Assembly: GCF_022747945.1 (NCBI RefSeq)
Contig: NZ_JALDST010000001.1
Coordinates: 496,001 to 560,000 of the forward strand
DNA from: Micromonospora sp. R77
GTDB lineage: Bacteria; Actinomycetota; Actinomycetes; Mycobacteriales; Micromonosporaceae
DNA: 64,000 bases
Reading direction: 5' to 3'
The notes under the pieces were generated by a model. The model was not told the DNA's origin. It saw nothing but the letters and a program-made list of their open reading frames with translations, and did not search any database. Positions 47,001 through 57,108 of the stretch are shown here, one piece after another (position 1 is the stretch's first letter; each line of letters starts with the position of its first letter). A program made the translations under genes and the position numbers.

Positions 47001-50000
47001 AGGCGCGTCGGATCGACCGGACCGCTGAGCCGGAACACGAACTGGGTCTGGTAGGCCCCGGTCGCCGTGTCGGTGAGCATCGTGTGAAACAGCAGACCCG
47101 CCTGCAGGGGGGTGAGGGGCCACACGTCACTTATTCGGCCGAAGCGTTGTTGCCAGTCGTCCAGCTGGAGCTGGTCCACCGACACCAGCGGCACGTCCTG
47201 CGGAGTCATGCCAGTCGCGCCCCCGTTTACCAGGGTCCGCAAGCCGCGTAGGGCGGCATACCAGGTGTCGGCCAGGGCGTGGACCTCGTCGGCGTTGAGC
47301 ACACCGGTGGCGAAGGTGAACAGGGCGGTCAGCTGCGCACCGTCGCCGGTATCGGTCACGAGGGCGTTGAGCTCCAGTGCGCTGACCACGGGCATGGAGG
47401 CATGGGGTGCCGGGACCAGCTCGTCGAACTCCGGTGCCGGGGTCCACCCCGGCTCGCCTCCCGGCTGAGGACGGGCGAACGAGAAGTGTCCGAGGAAGTT
47501 GAACTGGACGTCGTCCACCGGGTACCGGCGCAGCACCGTCGCGGTCTCGTCGTTCATGCAACGCAGCAGTGTGTAGCCGTTGCCGTCGCCGGGTAGTTCG
47601 CGCCGCTGCTCCTTGACGCGTTTGATGGCTTCCCCCGCCGCCGCTCCCCCGGCGATGGCCTCGTCAACATCGATTCCCGACAGGTCGAACCGGACGGGAT
47701 GGACACTCGTGAACCAGCCGACGGTACGAGAGAGGTCCGCGCCGGGCACCAGCTCCTCGTGCCGTCCATGCCCCTCTAGGCGGACGACCGTAGCGCTCTC
47801 GGGCGCGCCACGCCGGTGCCGTGCCAGCGCCAAGAGCAGAGCGGTGAGGAGTACTTCCTCTGCGCCACTGCGATATGCCGCCGGCACGGCCGTCAGCGCG
47901 GCACTGGTGAGGTCGGCGGGTAGCCGTAGGCGGACTGTCTCCGTCGCCGCAGTGATATCCGCTACGGGATCGAGCGGTCGAGATCCGACCGGTGCCGCGG
48001 GGCCTGACAGTAAGTCGCGCCACAGTGCGAGCTCGGCCATTCGCTCGGGCCGCGCCGCCTCGTCCGACAGCGCCTGCAGCCACCGCCGCAATGACGTTCC
48101 GACCGGGGGTAGCTCCGGCGTCGCGCCCGCGCGGACCTGCCGCCACGCTTCGGCCAAATCGGGCAGCAGCACCCGCCAAGACATCCCGTCTACCACGAGG
48201 TGGTGAGCCACGATCAGCAGCCGTCCGTGTCCGCCTGCGTCCGGCTCGAACCACACGAGCCGGAGCATTCGTCCCGCGTGGGCGTCGATGTGACGCACCG
48301 TCGCCGTCGCCTCCTTGGCCAGCAGCTCCCCCCAGGAGTCGCAGCTCCAATCCCCCGAACAGCGCAACTGCTTGATGAGTGCCGCAGGGTCAGGGGTGCC
48401 GGGCGGCTGCACGAGCAGGCCGCCCTCAACCAGGCGCGAGCGCAGCACGTCGTGCCGGTCGAGCACGGCGCCCACGGCTGCGGTGAGGGAGTCGTGGTCC
48501 ACCCCGGTGGGCAGTTCCAGTACGAGCCACTGGGCGAGCCGGTCCAGGCCCGGGCCACGCTCGGCGATTAGCCGCGCCATCGGCGGCAGCGGCACCAGGC
48601 CGACACCGCCGCCGTCGAGCTCGGCGAGCGCTGGCGGGGATGTGCCCTGGGTGGCGGTGACGGCTAGCGCGGCGACGGTGCGGCATTCAAAGACGGCGCG
48701 TGGGGTGAACACGAGGCCGCTCGCGCGGGCGCGGGTCACCACCTGGATCGCCCGGATGCTGTCGCCACCGAGGGTGAAAAAGTCGTCGTCCACCCCGATC
48801 TCGCTCAGCCCTAGCACCTCGGCAAATGCGTCCGCGAGCACCCGCTCCTCTGGGGTGGCGGGCGGCCGGTGGGCACGGGGGGTGAACTCTGGTTCCGGCA
48901 GCGCGCCGCGGTCCAGCTTGCCGTTCGCGCTCAGCGGCAGCCGATCCAGGACGACGAAGGCTGCGGGAACCAGATGTGCCGGTATTCGACCTGCGATGAA
49001 GGCCCGCAGCTCGGTGATGTCCAGCCCGGTGTGGAAATCCCAGTCTGAGCCGTGCCGGTCGATGCCGCCTGAAGCGGTTGGCACGACGTAGGCGACCAGC
49101 TGATTGGCGCCGTCGGCACCGCGGCCCGCTTTGGCGAGGACTGCGGCCCTGGCCACCCCGGGGTGCGCGGCCAGCGCCGCTTCCACCTCGGCGGGCTCGA
49201 CTCGAAAGCCGCGAATCTTTACCTGGTGGTCCGCGCGGCCCTCGAACTCAAGTTGGCCGTCGGCGTTCCAGCGAGCCAGGTCACCGGTGCGGTACATGCG
49301 CTGCCCGGGCGGCCCGAACGGGCACGCAACGAAGCGTTCCGCCGTGAGAGCCTGGCGGCCGTGGTAGCCCCTCGCGAGGCCGGCACCTGAGATGTAAAGC
49401 TCGCCGCGTACGCCGGCCGGGACCAGCCGTAGACTGCTGTCGAGCACCAGCATGGTGGTGTTCTGGATCGGCGTGCCGATCGGAATCGTGGTTACGCCCG
49501 GCCGGTATTGCCAGGCCGTGACGTCCACTGCCGCTTCGGTCGGCCCGTACAGGTTGTACAGGGGCACGCCGAACAGCCGGAAAAATCGGGCGGCCAGGGC
49601 GGCGGGCAGGGCCTCGCCGCTACACACGACGCGGCGCAGGCTAGCGCAGGAGTGTGCGATCTCGTTGTCGGCGAACTCCGCGAGCATCGACGGGACGAAG
49701 TGAAGCGTGGTGACCCCAGCTTTCTCGATCACCTCGGCGAGGTAGGCGGGGTCGCGGTGGCCGTCTGGTCGGGCTACGACGAGCGTCGCGCCGGCGATCA
49801 GCGGCCAGAAGAACTCCCAGACTGATACGTCGAACGAAGCCGACGTCTTTTGCAGCACCCGGTCGGTGGAGTCCAACCTGAAGTGGTCTTGCATCCACAG
49901 CAACCGGTTTACGATCGCGGAGTGTGGCACGACGACGCCCTTGGGCTGGCCGGTCGAGCCCGACGTATAGATCATATACGCGGGATGCCCCGTGGAGATG

Positions 50001-51805
50001 GGCGCGACCGCAGTGGGGCTGTCGGCTATCGGAGTGTCGTCTGCTGTGATCACGGGGATGCCGGTGATGGACAGCTTCTCGGTGGCTGTTTTGACGCCCA
50101 GCACGAGGACGGGCTGGGCATCGGCGAGCATGAACTCTATACGAGCAGCTGGATAATCTGGATCAATCGGCACGTAGGCCGCACCGCTCTTGAGCACCGC
50201 GACCAGCGCCACGACGAGTTCCAGCGAGCGGGGAATCACCACGGCGATGAACCGCTCGGGCCCGGAACCGTTCTCGGTCAACGTGCGGGCGAGGTGATCG
50301 GATCGGTCGGCGAGCTCCTGGTAGGTCAGGGACGCGCCCTCGAAGGTCACCGCAAGGGCGTGAGGGGTAGCGCGGGCCTGTCGCTCAAGCAACTCGGTCA
50401 GCGTGACGTCCGGCACGGCCACCGCCGGGCCCGAGCATCCGGCGAGCAGCGCCCGCTGCTCGCCGTCTTGGAGCACGGGGGCGTCTGCTACCCGCGCCGA
50501 AGGGTCAGCCATGGCCGCGCGGAGAAACATCACGAATCTGTCGACCAGGCCGGCGACGTCCTCGTCGCCGTAGAGCGCACTCGGCGCATCGAAGCGGACA
50601 AACAACTCGCTACTGCGAGTGCCGTCGGTATAGATGCAGACCATGACCTCGTCGGCGAGGCCGAACGTGCCACCAGCAAATCGCGCCACCCCGTCACCGA
50701 GGTCGAGCGCTTCGACGAACGGAATGACGTTGACGACAGCACCGAACGGACCGCGCGTCTCGGCTGCGCGCCCGGTGGCCCTCTTGATCAATGCGGTTTC
50801 GTGCCGGGCGTGCCGGAGCACGGCGACGCGCTCGCGGCGCAGCGCTGTGGCCAACTCCAGAAGGCTCGCTGCAGGAGCCACCTCGACTTGAACTGGCACC
50901 CGGTTCGAGAAGAGGCCCATCGACCGCCGCAGGGCACCAGTGCGGTGGTTGACCGTGATGGTGTGCAGTGGCTTGGACACGCCGCACATGAGCCGTAAGT
51001 ATGCTGTTGCCGCTGCGGCGATAAGGTCGGGGACACTCGCGCTCGACGCCGCGGCCTGGCGTGTCCAGGAGGCGACCTCGGCGGCGGGAACCGTCGCAGT
51101 GCGCGTGGTCATGCCCAGCGGTCGGGTGAGCCTATCCCAGTACCCGGCGTGGGGAGCGCCAGCAGACGGGCGGACACCAGCAGGAAGCCGCGCTGCGGCT
51201 GCCTCATAGGTGAGGTACTCCTGCCAGAACCGCTCGGCGTCGGCGAACCGACGCGAGGACCGATACGCCTCGTCGCCCTTTGTGGCGTCAGTCCACGACC
51301 ACGTAGCGTTGCCAGGGATGGCGGAGCCTTCACTCAGCGCCCGATAGACCTCGGCAATCCGGCGAGATAGCAGCGTAAGGACGCCGAACGCGTCGGTGAG
51401 GATATGGTGGAACACGAGGACCAAGAGGTGACGGTGACCGCCCAGCCGGATCGAGCCAATCCGCAGGAGCGAGTCCCGCTCAAGGTCGAAGGGCCTAGCG
51501 ACTAGATCGGCCACAAAGTCCCGGGCGGCCTCGGCCGGATCCTCGGCGTCGCTCACATCGACATGGAACGGCTCCCACCCTCCCATGTCTCTGGTGACCA
51601 GCCACAAATGGTCGCCCTGTCGACGGAAGTTCACCGCAAGCGCGTCCGCTTCCGCCACGACGGCCTTCAGCGCCGAATCGAGGAGGGGTAGGTTTAGGTC
51701 ACCGTTGACATCCCACAGCGACGCCACGTTGTTCGGTCGGTCCGGTGCGAACTGCTGTGCGAGCCACATAGCCTCCTGCGCCGACGTAACGCCGATCCGT
51801 CGCAT
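44054..51805 (-). CDS. NRPS, modules 1-2: C-A(Ser)-T-E-C-A-T
   Basis: This 2583-residue protein starts at the ATG preceded by GGGAGGG. Domains: starter C 1-440 ('HHILTDA', 133-139) that should accept the aromatic acyl unit; A1 465-970, whose region '[15 protein letters not shown]' to '[13 protein letters not shown]' is almost that of the Ser domain of EntF (code D-V-W-H-V-S-L-V-D); T 985-1050 with 'LGGDS'; epimerase 1070-1530 ('HHLVVDG', 1201); C 1555-1985 ('HHVLFDG', 1694); A2 2005-2495; T ('LGGHS'). A2 code reads D-I-L-Q-I-T-L-I-Y, closest to Gly or Ala. Together: acyl-D-Ser-Gly/Ala, the order seen in Ecm6-type enzymes. Confidence 0.95.
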   Translation of the reverse strand: MRRIGVTSAQEAMWLAQQFAPDRPNNVASLWDVNGDLNLPLLDSALKAVVAEADALAVNFRRQGDHLWLVTRDMGGWEPFHVDVSDAEDPAEAARDFVADLVARPFDLERDSLLRIGSIRLGGHRHLLVLVFHHILTDAFGVLTLLSRRIAEVYRALSEGSAIPGNATWSWTDATKGDEAYRSSRRFADAERFWQEYLTYEAAAARLPAGVRPSAGAPHAGYWDRLTRPLGMTTRTATVPAAEVASWTRQAAASSASVPDLIAAAATAYLRLMCGVSKPLHTITVNHRTGALRRSMGLFSNRVPVQVEVAPAASLLELATALRRERVAVLRHARHETALIKRATGRAAETRGPFGAVVNVIPFVEALDLGDGVARFAGGTFGLADEVMVCIYTDGTRSSELFVRFDAPSALYGDEDVAGLVDRFVMFLRAAMADPSARVADAPVLQDGEQRALLAGCSGPAVAVPDVTLTELLERQARATPHALAVTFEGASLTYQELADRSDHLARTLTENGSGPERFIAVVIPRSLELVVALVAVLKSGAAYVPIDPDYPAARIEFMLADAQPVLVLGVKTATEKLSITGIPVITADDTPIADSPTAVAPISTGHPAYMIYTSGSTGQPKGVVVPHSAIVNRLLWMQDHFRLDSTDRVLQKTSASFDVSVWEFFWPLIAGATLVVARPDGHRDPAYLAEVIEKAGVTTLHFVPSMLAEFADNEIAHSCASLRRVVCSGEALPAALAARFFRLFGVPLYNLYGPTEAAVDVTAWQYRPGVTTIPIGTPIQNTTMLVLDSSLRLVPAGVRGELYISGAGLARGYHGRQALTAERFVACPFGPPGQRMYRTGDLARWNADGQLEFEGRADHQVKIRGFRVEPAEVEAALAAHPGVARAAVLAKAGRGADGANQLVAYVVPTASGGIDRHGSDWDFHTGLDITELRAFIAGRIPAHLVPAAFVVLDRLPLSANGKLDRGALPEPEFTPRAHRPPATPEERVLADAFAEVLGLSEIGVDDDFFTLGGDSIRAIQVVTRARASGLVFTPRAVFECRTVAALAVTATQGTSPPALAELDGGGVGLVPLPPMARLIAERGPGLDRLAQWLVLELPTGVDHDSLTAAVGAVLDRHDVLRSRLVEGGLLVQPPGTPDPAALIKQLRCSGDWSCDSWGELLAKEATATVRHIDAHAGRMLRLVWFEPDAGGHGRLLIVAHHLVVDGMSWRVLLPDLAEAWRQVRAGATPELPPVGTSLRRWLQALSDEAARPERMAELALWRDLLSGPAAPVGSRPLDPVADITAATETVRLRLPADLTSAALTAVPAAYRSGAEEVLLTALLLALARHRRGAPESATVVRLEGHGRHEELVPGADLSRTVGWFTSVHPVRFDLSGIDVDEAIAGGAAAGEAIKRVKEQRRELPGDGNGYTLLRCMNDETATVLRRYPVDDVQFNFLGHFSFARPQPGGEPGWTPAPEFDELVPAPHASMPVVSALELNALVTDTGDGAQLTALFTFATGVLNADEVHALADTWYAALRGLRTLVNGGATGMTPQDVPLVSVDQLQLDDWQQRFGRISDVWPLTPLQAGLLFHTMLTDTATGAYQTQFVFRLSGPVDPTRLRAAGQALINRHPNLRVAFLSTSTGEPVQVVVDDVSLPWLHIDLTGEPAADERFQRIVAAERNARFDTDTPPLLRLALVTLGSEQAELILTAHHVLFDGWSLPLIERELIRLYAVNGRDADPPTTGYRHFLQWLARQDRAWSARTWKAELAGVAEPTLLAPGPRSDRTGSGQVVAALPGEDAALLARRAASIGVTVNTLVQGAWAVVLGCLTGRDDVLFGATVSGRHAELPGVEAAIGLFINTVPVRVRCAPTDSIAEMLRRLQDTQARLLDHHHVGLADIQRSLGMSTLFDTLMVFESFPVDRAGLSAASAGSDLTVTGVRPYAPPHYPLTVIAAADPLVRLSLQYQHDAFTQDEVKVIADRLINVLRQIAADPQAPVGAIDVLTEEERDRVLRRWNNTATVVPEVTVPELFAAQAAATPDAVAVEHDGRTVTYRELNERANRLAHWLIGSGVGPESRVVVLLPRSVDLVAALVAVWKAGGAYIPVDPDYPAARVRSVIEDSAPVLVLDARQLAEADLIACSTDEPPATIDARHTAYTIYTSGSTGRPKGVVIEHGALTNILLGMQDRFSLSQNDRVLAVATVAFDIAALELFLPLLCGARVVLAGTEEVTQPLVLRDLLRRAGVTVMQATPALWQVLVTHAAECLAGLRVISTGEALPVSLAEELCAHAAEVTNLYGPTETTIYSTAAHLMPGSSGMPPSIGGPVANYQVYVLDRTLRPVPPGAIGDLWIAGRGLARGYAGQPGLTAHRFVANPFGPANSRMYRTGDLARWTDTGELEYLGRSDHQIKLRGFRIEPAEIEGTLIRHEAVRQAVVLSREDSPDDRRLVAYVVPEAGHAEPVPEQLRAFVGESLPGYMVPAAVVVLPELPLTPNGKLDRSALPRPEFSGDDYRAPESPQEATLCRLFGEVLGVNRVGVDDDFFALGGHSLLATRLVARVRAELGVEIPIRTLFTSPTVAELALRWSEMSAPARKPLRKMIKR

Positions 51806-51819
51806 CCAGGTATCCCTCC

Positions 51820-51838
51820 CGCGGATATGGGATCCGCG
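51820..51838 (-). promoter_or_regulatory. Hairpin abutting the NRPS ribosome binding site
   Basis: CGCGGAT and ATCCGCG form a 7-bp stem with a 5-nt loop. In the minus-strand transcript it ends exactly where the Shine-Dalgarno of the first NRPS (GGGAGGG, 51813-51820) begins, so it may influence initiation. Confidence 0.35.
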
Positions 51839-52440
51839 CCACCCCGTCGTCCTCGCGACCAATCGTCGAGGCATCGCAGAGGTTCGACCACTAAGGTGAA
51901 AGAGTTTGGCCAGAGATCAAGAAGGAAGCCCAGTACAGCGACGATCACCTAAAGCGCTGTGTCGTAACCAAGCGGGGCATGGTGACCGTTGCAGGGTTGG
52001 CGGGACGCGGATCATGCGGTGCGGGACGTAGAGGTATTCACTCCAGAGCGGTAGATCGCCGCCACACGTGGATTTGCGTCGAGGGTTGATCACCTCACAC
52101 TGCCGCTGCGGCGCCGTCGGCCATGACCGGCAGTCGGTTGACCGACCGTGGATCACCGACGGCATGCCAAGCATCTGCCGACACCAATGGTGACCTGCGG
52201 TCCTGTCGAGTACCGATGGTTTATGCTCCGCGCGACCCAGCCCTAGACCCAAGTCGGGATCGAGGTGCCGTCGACGATCGCGACCTGGTCGACCGACCGT
52301 CGCTGCACTGGCGCGAAGGAGAGAGCGGTCCGAAGATGTCGATTCTATTCGTATGACGGATGAGCTGGTCACACGGTCTATCCGCTGTGGCCGTCGAGGG
52401 GTGAGCAGGCTCTTGAGGTGGTGTTCATCGACGAACTGGG
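51839..52440. other. Upstream region of the NRPS operon, no gene seen
   Basis: A 600-bp stretch with no recognisable protein. The part next to the NRPS (51850-51960) is relatively AT-rich and likely contains the promoter. The rest is probably old IS sequence. Confidence 0.4.
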
Positions 52441-52449
52441 GCCTGGCGG

Positions 52450-52620
52450 GCGCTTTCGGATGATCGTTGGCGTTATTTCGGGCGCGCCGAGCCGCGTCGC
52501 CGGGCGCTGGATGACCTGGCCGGGGCAACTGCCGATATCGGCGAGTGAAAACGGCTGGACTGTGGCCGAGGCCGCTGCTGACACCATGCTCGACCGGACG
52601 GAGCGACAGCTCGACAGGCT
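52450..52620 (+). pseudogene. IS701-like transposase fragment
   Basis: 'RYFGRAEPRRRALDDLAG' followed, after a frame change, by 'SENGWTVAEAAADTM' matches the N-terminal pattern of IS701-family transposases (RAEPR-x-RA-L-x-YL-x-GL...ERKNGWT-x-AE). Only about 60 residues remain. Identification from memory of the motif. Confidence 0.45.
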
Positions 52621-52639
52621 GCGCCGGACTCGGACATTG

Positions 52640-52985
52640 TTCGCGGTGAGCTGTTTGCCTAGGTCTTCGGGCCCGTCGGCTACGACGGGCTGCTGGCCAT
52701 CGGCGATGCGGCGCCTGGCCAGCCCGGACAGGTAGACCACGTGAGGCCCCCACGCGTGAGCCACCGCGACAGGCAGAGCGCCGATCGAAACCGGCTGGTC
52801 GACCACGAGAAGCCGGCCGAGGCGGGCGAGCTTGTCGACCAACTGCCGCATCCGGGCCTCGGTGTTCAGCAGTGCCGCGTCATGCAGCCGCTTGCCGTCC
52901 GGTGCCGACGCGATTGCGTGGTGATCACCCTTGCCGACCTTCAAGCCGAGGTAGATGCCGCAACCGTCTTCTACCGCGCTACGTA
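52640..52985 (-). pseudogene. IS110-family transposase, N-terminal remnant
   Basis: On the minus strand 'GIYLGLKVGKGDHHAIASAP' and 'DGKRLHDAALLNTEARMRQL' then 'GALPVAVAHAWGPHVVYLSG' and 'LARRRIADGQQ' are the RuvC-like N-terminal third of an IS110 transposase. The first catalytic Asp appears replaced (LKVGKG instead of LDVGKG), and the frame loses similarity after about 110 residues. Unrelated in detail to the intact IS110 at 9920. Confidence 0.65.
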
Positions 52986-53355
52986 TGGTCCCCGCCGCCT
53001 CGGTCGCTGGTCCAGGTGCCGGACTGTCGGCAATCGCGTTATGAAGTGACCTACCCCCACACGGGTGGCTGGGTACCTATCAGCGGTCCACCGACGCCAC
53101 CCGAGCCGGCGACAACCCCCGGATCATGCCTACGACAGGGGGAGGAAGTCATACCGGATCCGGGCGACCGAGGGCGGGCGCGGCAAGGGTCGACGGTGCT
53201 TCCGTTACCCCCCGCGACCCCGAAGACCCCTGCCGCTAGGTCGACTGTCAGTGACAGGCGTTAGTACGTCCCTCAGGCCCGATGCGGACACGCGATTGCG
53301 GTAGATGCGCGGTGACCAGCTAGGTCGATGTCACCAGCCCGGGTTGAAGAACGTG
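52986..53355. other. IS debris without recognisable gene
   Basis: About 370 bp separating the ABM gene from the IS110 remnant. No family could be assigned. Short open frames here are proline/arginine-rich artefacts. Confidence 0.4.
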
Positions 53356-53703
53356 CTATGTCGGCTGCTCTGGGCTCTGAGGGTGCCGGGCCGCGGTGTT
53401 CGCACCGCCGGCGCTGGTACGGACCACCTCCGCGACGGTCACCTCGTAGTCGGAGTACCACGTTGTGTGGCCCATCCGCTGCGCCGCGCGGTGGTCGTCG
53501 TCCGTGCGCCACTTCTCCAGCGTCTCCTTGTCCTGCCAGAAGAGGACCGCGAGGCGTTCGCCATCTTCTGCCGTGTACTGCTTGATCTTGACTGGGTCGG
53601 ACCCGGCGATGGCGCGGACCCGCTCTGTCAGGCGCTCCTCGGTAGCGTAGTACTCCTCGCCCGCCTCATCGGAGAGACGGGAGCTGAACAGGATGACAAA
53701 CAT
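53356..53703 (-). CDS. ABM-fold monooxygenase-like protein
   Basis: This 115-residue protein starts at the ATG overlapping the FAD-monooxygenase stop (TGATG) with AGGGGAG five bases before it. 'MFVILFSSRLSDEAGEEYYA' and 'GERLAVLFWQDKETLEKWR' with 'TTWYSDYEVTVAEVVR' fit the dimeric alpha/beta-barrel (ABM) fold. It is the fourth gene of an operon with thioesterase, dehydrogenase and kynurenine-monooxygenase-like genes. It probably takes part in forming the aromatic chromophore, but its reaction is not known to me. It is not closely similar to the ABM protein at 4723. Confidence 0.78.
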   Translation of the reverse strand: MFVILFSSRLSDEAGEEYYATEERLTERVRAIAGSDPVKIKQYTAEDGERLAVLFWQDKETLEKWRTDDDHRAAQRMGHTTWYSDYEVTVAEVVRTSAGGANTAARHPQSPEQPT

Positions 53704-55067
53704 CAGCACTCCCCTAGGCTCGCTATGCCGGCGGCGGACACGCAGGCGCGCAGCCTGGAGTTCGACGCCGAGACCAGTTCCGCGCCGTGCCTGCTCAGCA
53801 GGTCCTCGACCAGGCTATCCAGACGTCTGTCGTCTTTCAGCACTGCGGCGTAGCTCTCCTCGGTGAAGGCACACCGCTCGTACAGGGGTACAAATCGGTC
53901 GGGAAATAGGGCGATGAGACGGTTCCGTAGCTCCTCGGCGTGGGCGATGCTTTCCGCTGGCGGGTTCGCCATGTGGTGGTAGTGCTGATATGACAGGTAG
54001 GAAATCGCATGCGCGTCCTCGATCCGGATTTTCTCGTAGGCGGCTAGCGCAGCCGCCCAATTCTGGGTGGAGTCGAGGCGGTCGACGAGTGTGCGGACAT
54101 CCTCGAAGCCGCAGTTCATACCGTGCCCCATGAACGGTGCCATCGCGTGGCAAGCGTCTCCGAGCAGCGCGAGCTTGTCGCGCCACACCCATCGGTCACA
54201 GCTCACGGTCATGATGGTGCCGATCGACTTGACGGAGAGCTGATCGGCGAGGTCGGGAATGGCGGCCGCCGGCTTGCCGAACCGTGATACGAACATCTCG
54301 AGCAGGTCCTGGCCGCTCTCGACGACGGCATAAGAGGGTGCCGGCCCTTCGTGCCGTAGGAACAGCGAACCGGCGAAATTCCCCGAGGGTAGCGGGAAGG
54401 CGGCGAACAGCGCGTCACCGGTCGGCCAGTAGTGCATAGTCGACGGATCCAGCCAGCCACCCGGTACATCGATTTCCTGGTGTGCCAGCTCGAGTCTCCG
54501 TACCACCGCCTGCGCTCCACGCGTGACCAGGGCCGCGCGCACGACGGAGTGTGCGCCGTCGCAGCCGAGCACGCGGCTGTACGCCATCCGAGTCGAGCCA
54601 TCGCCGTTTTCTACTTCCACGGCCGGGACGTCCGGATCGACCTCGCGGACCCGCTGCTCAAACAGGATCTTGACCCCGGGAGTCGCCTCGGCGGCGTCCA
54701 ACAGGAGGCAGTGCAGACGCGCCCGCTCCACGGACCAAATCGGCCGCCAATCGCGGCTGTAAGGACTGACGTGGGAGCGTCCGTCCGGTAGATGCGCACA
54801 GCGGCCGTGGATGGGCAGGCAGATAGCGCGTACTGCGGCGTCGAGACCCAGCTCCGACAGCGCCCGCCAGCCGCGCGTCGACAGCATTACCGTGATGGAA
54901 CGGCCTCGTCGACCGCCGCCACGACGGGGATCGGCTCGTCTTTCTAGGACCGTCACGGGCCCGAACCGCGGCGCCAGGTACATGGCGGCAATCGCGCCCA
55001 CTGGTCCTGCACCGACGATGGCGATCCCGCCTCGTTCCTCCGAGCGAGCCATCTGGTTGTCCCGCAT
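53703..55067 (-). CDS. FAD monooxygenase, kynurenine 3-monooxygenase-like
   Basis: This 454-residue protein (start uncertain; an in-frame GTG lies at 55118 and an ATG at 55052) opens with 'GGIAIVGAGPVGAIAAMYLA' and 'VTVLERRADPRRGGGRRGRS', then 'ITVMLSTRGWRALSELGLD', very like kynurenine monooxygenases. The second FAD motif 'LALLGDACHAMAPFMGHGMN' followed by 'CGFEDVRTLVDRLD' is diagnostic. In quinoxaline pathways an FAD monooxygenase acts on (beta-hydroxy)kynurenine during chromophore formation. With the TDO encoded at 61510 it defines a tryptophan-to-aromatic-acid route. Confidence 0.9.
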   Translation of the reverse strand: MRDNQMARSEERGGIAIVGAGPVGAIAAMYLAPRFGPVTVLERRADPRRGGGRRGRSITVMLSTRGWRALSELGLDAAVRAICLPIHGRCAHLPDGRSHVSPYSRDWRPIWSVERARLHCLLLDAAEATPGVKILFEQRVREVDPDVPAVEVENGDGSTRMAYSRVLGCDGAHSVVRAALVTRGAQAVVRRLELAHQEIDVPGGWLDPSTMHYWPTGDALFAAFPLPSGNFAGSLFLRHEGPAPSYAVVESGQDLLEMFVSRFGKPAAAIPDLADQLSVKSIGTIMTVSCDRWVWRDKLALLGDACHAMAPFMGHGMNCGFEDVRTLVDRLDSTQNWAAALAAYEKIRIEDAHAISYLSYQHYHHMANPPAESIAHAEELRNRLIALFPDRFVPLYERCAFTEESYAAVLKDDRRLDSLVEDLLSRHGAELVSASNSRLRACVSAAGIASLGEC

Positions 55068-55139
55068 GTCACCGCCGTCTCTCCTCGCGGCACTCCCTTC
55101 CGGGGGCCGGGTGTTCACTTCGTCAATGAGGCGAGGCGG

Positions 55140-56180
55140 CTAACGCAGCTCTGCCATGACAGCGGCACCCGTCTGCGCCGTGCTCAGCGATCCGCCGAGG
55201 TCAGGCGTCACGCGGCCCGCCTCGACAGCGGCCACCACCGCCCGCCGAATGGCCCCGGCCTCGTCGGCGTGGCCCAAATGCTCGACCATCAGCGCCGTCG
55301 ATAGGATCGCGCCCAGCGGGTTGGCGGTCCCGGTGCCAGCGATGTCAGGTGCGCTGCCGTGCACCGGTTCGAACAGCCCGTATGCGGTATCGCTATTCAA
55401 GTTGGCAGACGGCGCCATCCCCAGACCGCCCGCGAGTGCAGCGGTGAGGTCGCTGAGGATGTCCCCGTACGAGTTGTTGGTGACAATGACGTCGAAGGCC
55501 GTCGGGTCGCTGACCAGCTTCATGGCCGCCGCGTCTACGTACAGGTGCGACGTCTCGACATGCGGATACCGTTCGATGGCCTCGCGCCAGCAGCGCTGCC
55601 ATAGCTGCCCGCCGTGTCGGACGGCGTTGGCCTTATCCACCATGCACACTGACCTACGGGCTACGGAGAAGGCGAAGTCCAGGACCCGCGACACGCCCCG
55701 GTGGGTGCTGACGTCGAGGTCGACTGCGAACTCCTCCGGTGACGCGGCACGCATGCTCCCGCCGATCCCGCTGTACAGGCCTTCGGTGTTCTCCCTGACG
55801 ATCACGCAGTCGATCCCGCGTCGTGCTGGATCGCGCAACGGGCTGAGCCGGTCGTGCCACAAGTGCGTCGGACGGTAGTTCACGTACAGGTCGAACTCGA
55901 GGCGGAGTCTGGACAGCACGGTGCGCACGTACGCCGTCTCGCTCACCCGTGGATCCCCGATCGCGCCGAGCAGTGTGGCGTCGCTGTTGCGAAGGTGGTC
56001 GAGGTCGGCTTGAGATAGGGCGTTGCCCTCATGCAGGTACGTGTTCACATTCACGTTGTCCAACACATCGAACTCCAGCCCGAGACCGAGCACCTGGAGG
56101 AGCGCGAGCGCCGGTTCGATCACCTCCGGACCGATTCCGTCTCCGGGAATGACGGTGATCCGCTGCATGGGGATGCTCAT
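55140..56180 (-). CDS. Isopropylmalate/isocitrate dehydrogenase-like enzyme
   Basis: This 346-residue protein starts at the ATG overlapping the thioesterase stop (ATGA). 'ITVIPGDGIGPEVIEPALAL', 'CVIVRENTEGLYSGIGGSMR', 'TNNSYGDILSDLTAALAGGL' and 'GLFEPVHGSAPDIAGTGTAN' are the family's NAD- and metal-binding motifs. Being set between a thioesterase and a kynurenine monooxygenase-like gene, it is a pathway enzyme, not a housekeeping LeuB. It probably oxidises the beta-hydroxyl of a hydroxykynurenine-derived acid, with or without decarboxylation. Echinomycin-type clusters contain such a gene. Confidence 0.88.
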   Translation of the reverse strand: MSIPMQRITVIPGDGIGPEVIEPALALLQVLGLGLEFDVLDNVNVNTYLHEGNALSQADLDHLRNSDATLLGAIGDPRVSETAYVRTVLSRLRLEFDLYVNYRPTHLWHDRLSPLRDPARRGIDCVIVRENTEGLYSGIGGSMRAASPEEFAVDLDVSTHRGVSRVLDFAFSVARRSVCMVDKANAVRHGGQLWQRCWREAIERYPHVETSHLYVDAAAMKLVSDPTAFDVIVTNNSYGDILSDLTAALAGGLGMAPSANLNSDTAYGLFEPVHGSAPDIAGTGTANPLGAILSTALMVEHLGHADEAGAIRRAVVAAVEAGRVTPDLGGSLSTAQTGAAVMAELR

Positions 56181-56923
56181 GCCGGGTTCCGGCCCAGGAC
56201 GTCCGAGATCAGCTCCCTGGTTTCGGTAGCGATGTGGAAATGCCCGCCCGCGCGCACTCGTAACGCGAACTCACCTTCGGTAACCGCGGCCCATCCTGCT
56301 AAGCGCGCCTCGTCTACGAGTGGGTCTCCGGTGCCGTGGTAGCAGGTCACCGGGCACGAGAGCGGGTTGGCCGCCGAAGGCGGTTGGTAAGTAGCGTGCG
56401 CCCGCAGGTCCGAACGCAGCGTCGGAAGCAGAAGCTCGCGCAGTTCGTCATTCTCAGCGATTCCGGGCTCGATGCCGCCTAAGTGTTGCAGGATTTCCCA
56501 GAACTCATCGTCGGGCGCTAGGTGTACTTGAGGGTTGGTCATGTGGCCCGGCGGCAGGCAGGCGGAGACGCAGAGCCTCCTCGGTTCCCGGCCTCCGTCG
56601 CGCAGCGCCAATGCGGTTTCGTAGGCCACCACCGCACCAAGGCTGTGCCCGAACAGCACGTAGTCACCCATGGGCAGCCGGAGCAGCTCCGTCGCGGCGT
56701 GCGCCGCCATCATCGATACAGTGTCTACCAACGGCTCGATGAACCTGTCGCTACGTCCGGGGTATTGGACTGCTAGGAGTTCCACACCAGGCGGCATCGC
56801 GGAAGCCCATTCAGCGAACGCCGCGGCGGAACCCCCGGAGTGCGGGAAGCACACCACGCGCAGGGAAGGAGCCGCAGCGGTGGTCAGCGACCGCAGCCAG
56901 CCTAGTTGCCTCTTCCGGCTCAT
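56177..56923 (-). CDS. Type II thioesterase
   Basis: This 248-residue alpha/beta hydrolase starts at the ATG giving 'MSRKRQLGWLRSL' (AAAGGCGG upstream; another ATG lies 39 bases earlier). 'LRVVCFPHSGGSAAAFAEWA', nucleophile elbow 'LFGHSLGAVVAYETALALR' and 'AGGHFHI' with the catalytic His are those of TEII proteins such as SrfA-D. In quinoxaline pathways a stand-alone TE releases beta-hydroxytryptophan from the A-T protein; general editing of misprimed carriers is the alternative. It is the first gene of a four-gene minus-strand operon. Confidence 0.9.
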   Translation of the reverse strand: MSRKRQLGWLRSLTTAAAPSLRVVCFPHSGGSAAAFAEWASAMPPGVELLAVQYPGRSDRFIEPLVDTVSMMAAHAATELLRLPMGDYVLFGHSLGAVVAYETALALRDGGREPRRLCVSACLPPGHMTNPQVHLAPDDEFWEILQHLGGIEPGIAENDELRELLLPTLRSDLRAHATYQPPSAANPLSCPVTCYHGTGDPLVDEARLAGWAAVTEGEFALRVRAGGHFHIATETRELISDVLGRNPA

Positions 56924-57108
56924 CAACCCGCCTTTCTCGCCAGTCTCCGCTGCCCCTGACATGTTCTGTCGACTCCGGACCGCTTCGCCCGATCGCCGAA
57001 AGATCTACGCAAGAAATCGGGGAATTTAGTTTGCGCGTTGCCACGATAAAAAAGGAGTGAAAAACCCACTGGAGCGCGCTGTAACGATTTCCTGAAAGGT
57101 AAGTGATC
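56924..57108. promoter_or_regulatory. Divergent promoter region between TEII operon and aryl ligase
   Basis: A 185-bp, locally AT-rich region (for instance GATAAAAAAGGAG near 57043 and GAATTTAGTTTG near 57024) separates two divergent units and must carry both promoters. GAAAGG precedes the ligase ATG at 57109. No operator dyad stands out. Confidence 0.5.

Noticed and set aside
34764..51000. Long plus-strand open frames opposite the NRPS genes (up to 479 codons)
   Set aside because: They mirror the codon structure of the NRPS strand and have no recognisable domains or ribosome sites.
52378..52944. 188-codon minus-strand frame as a complete gene
   Set aside because: Only its first 110 codons resemble an IS110 transposase; the rest reads through an IS701-like fragment on the other strand.
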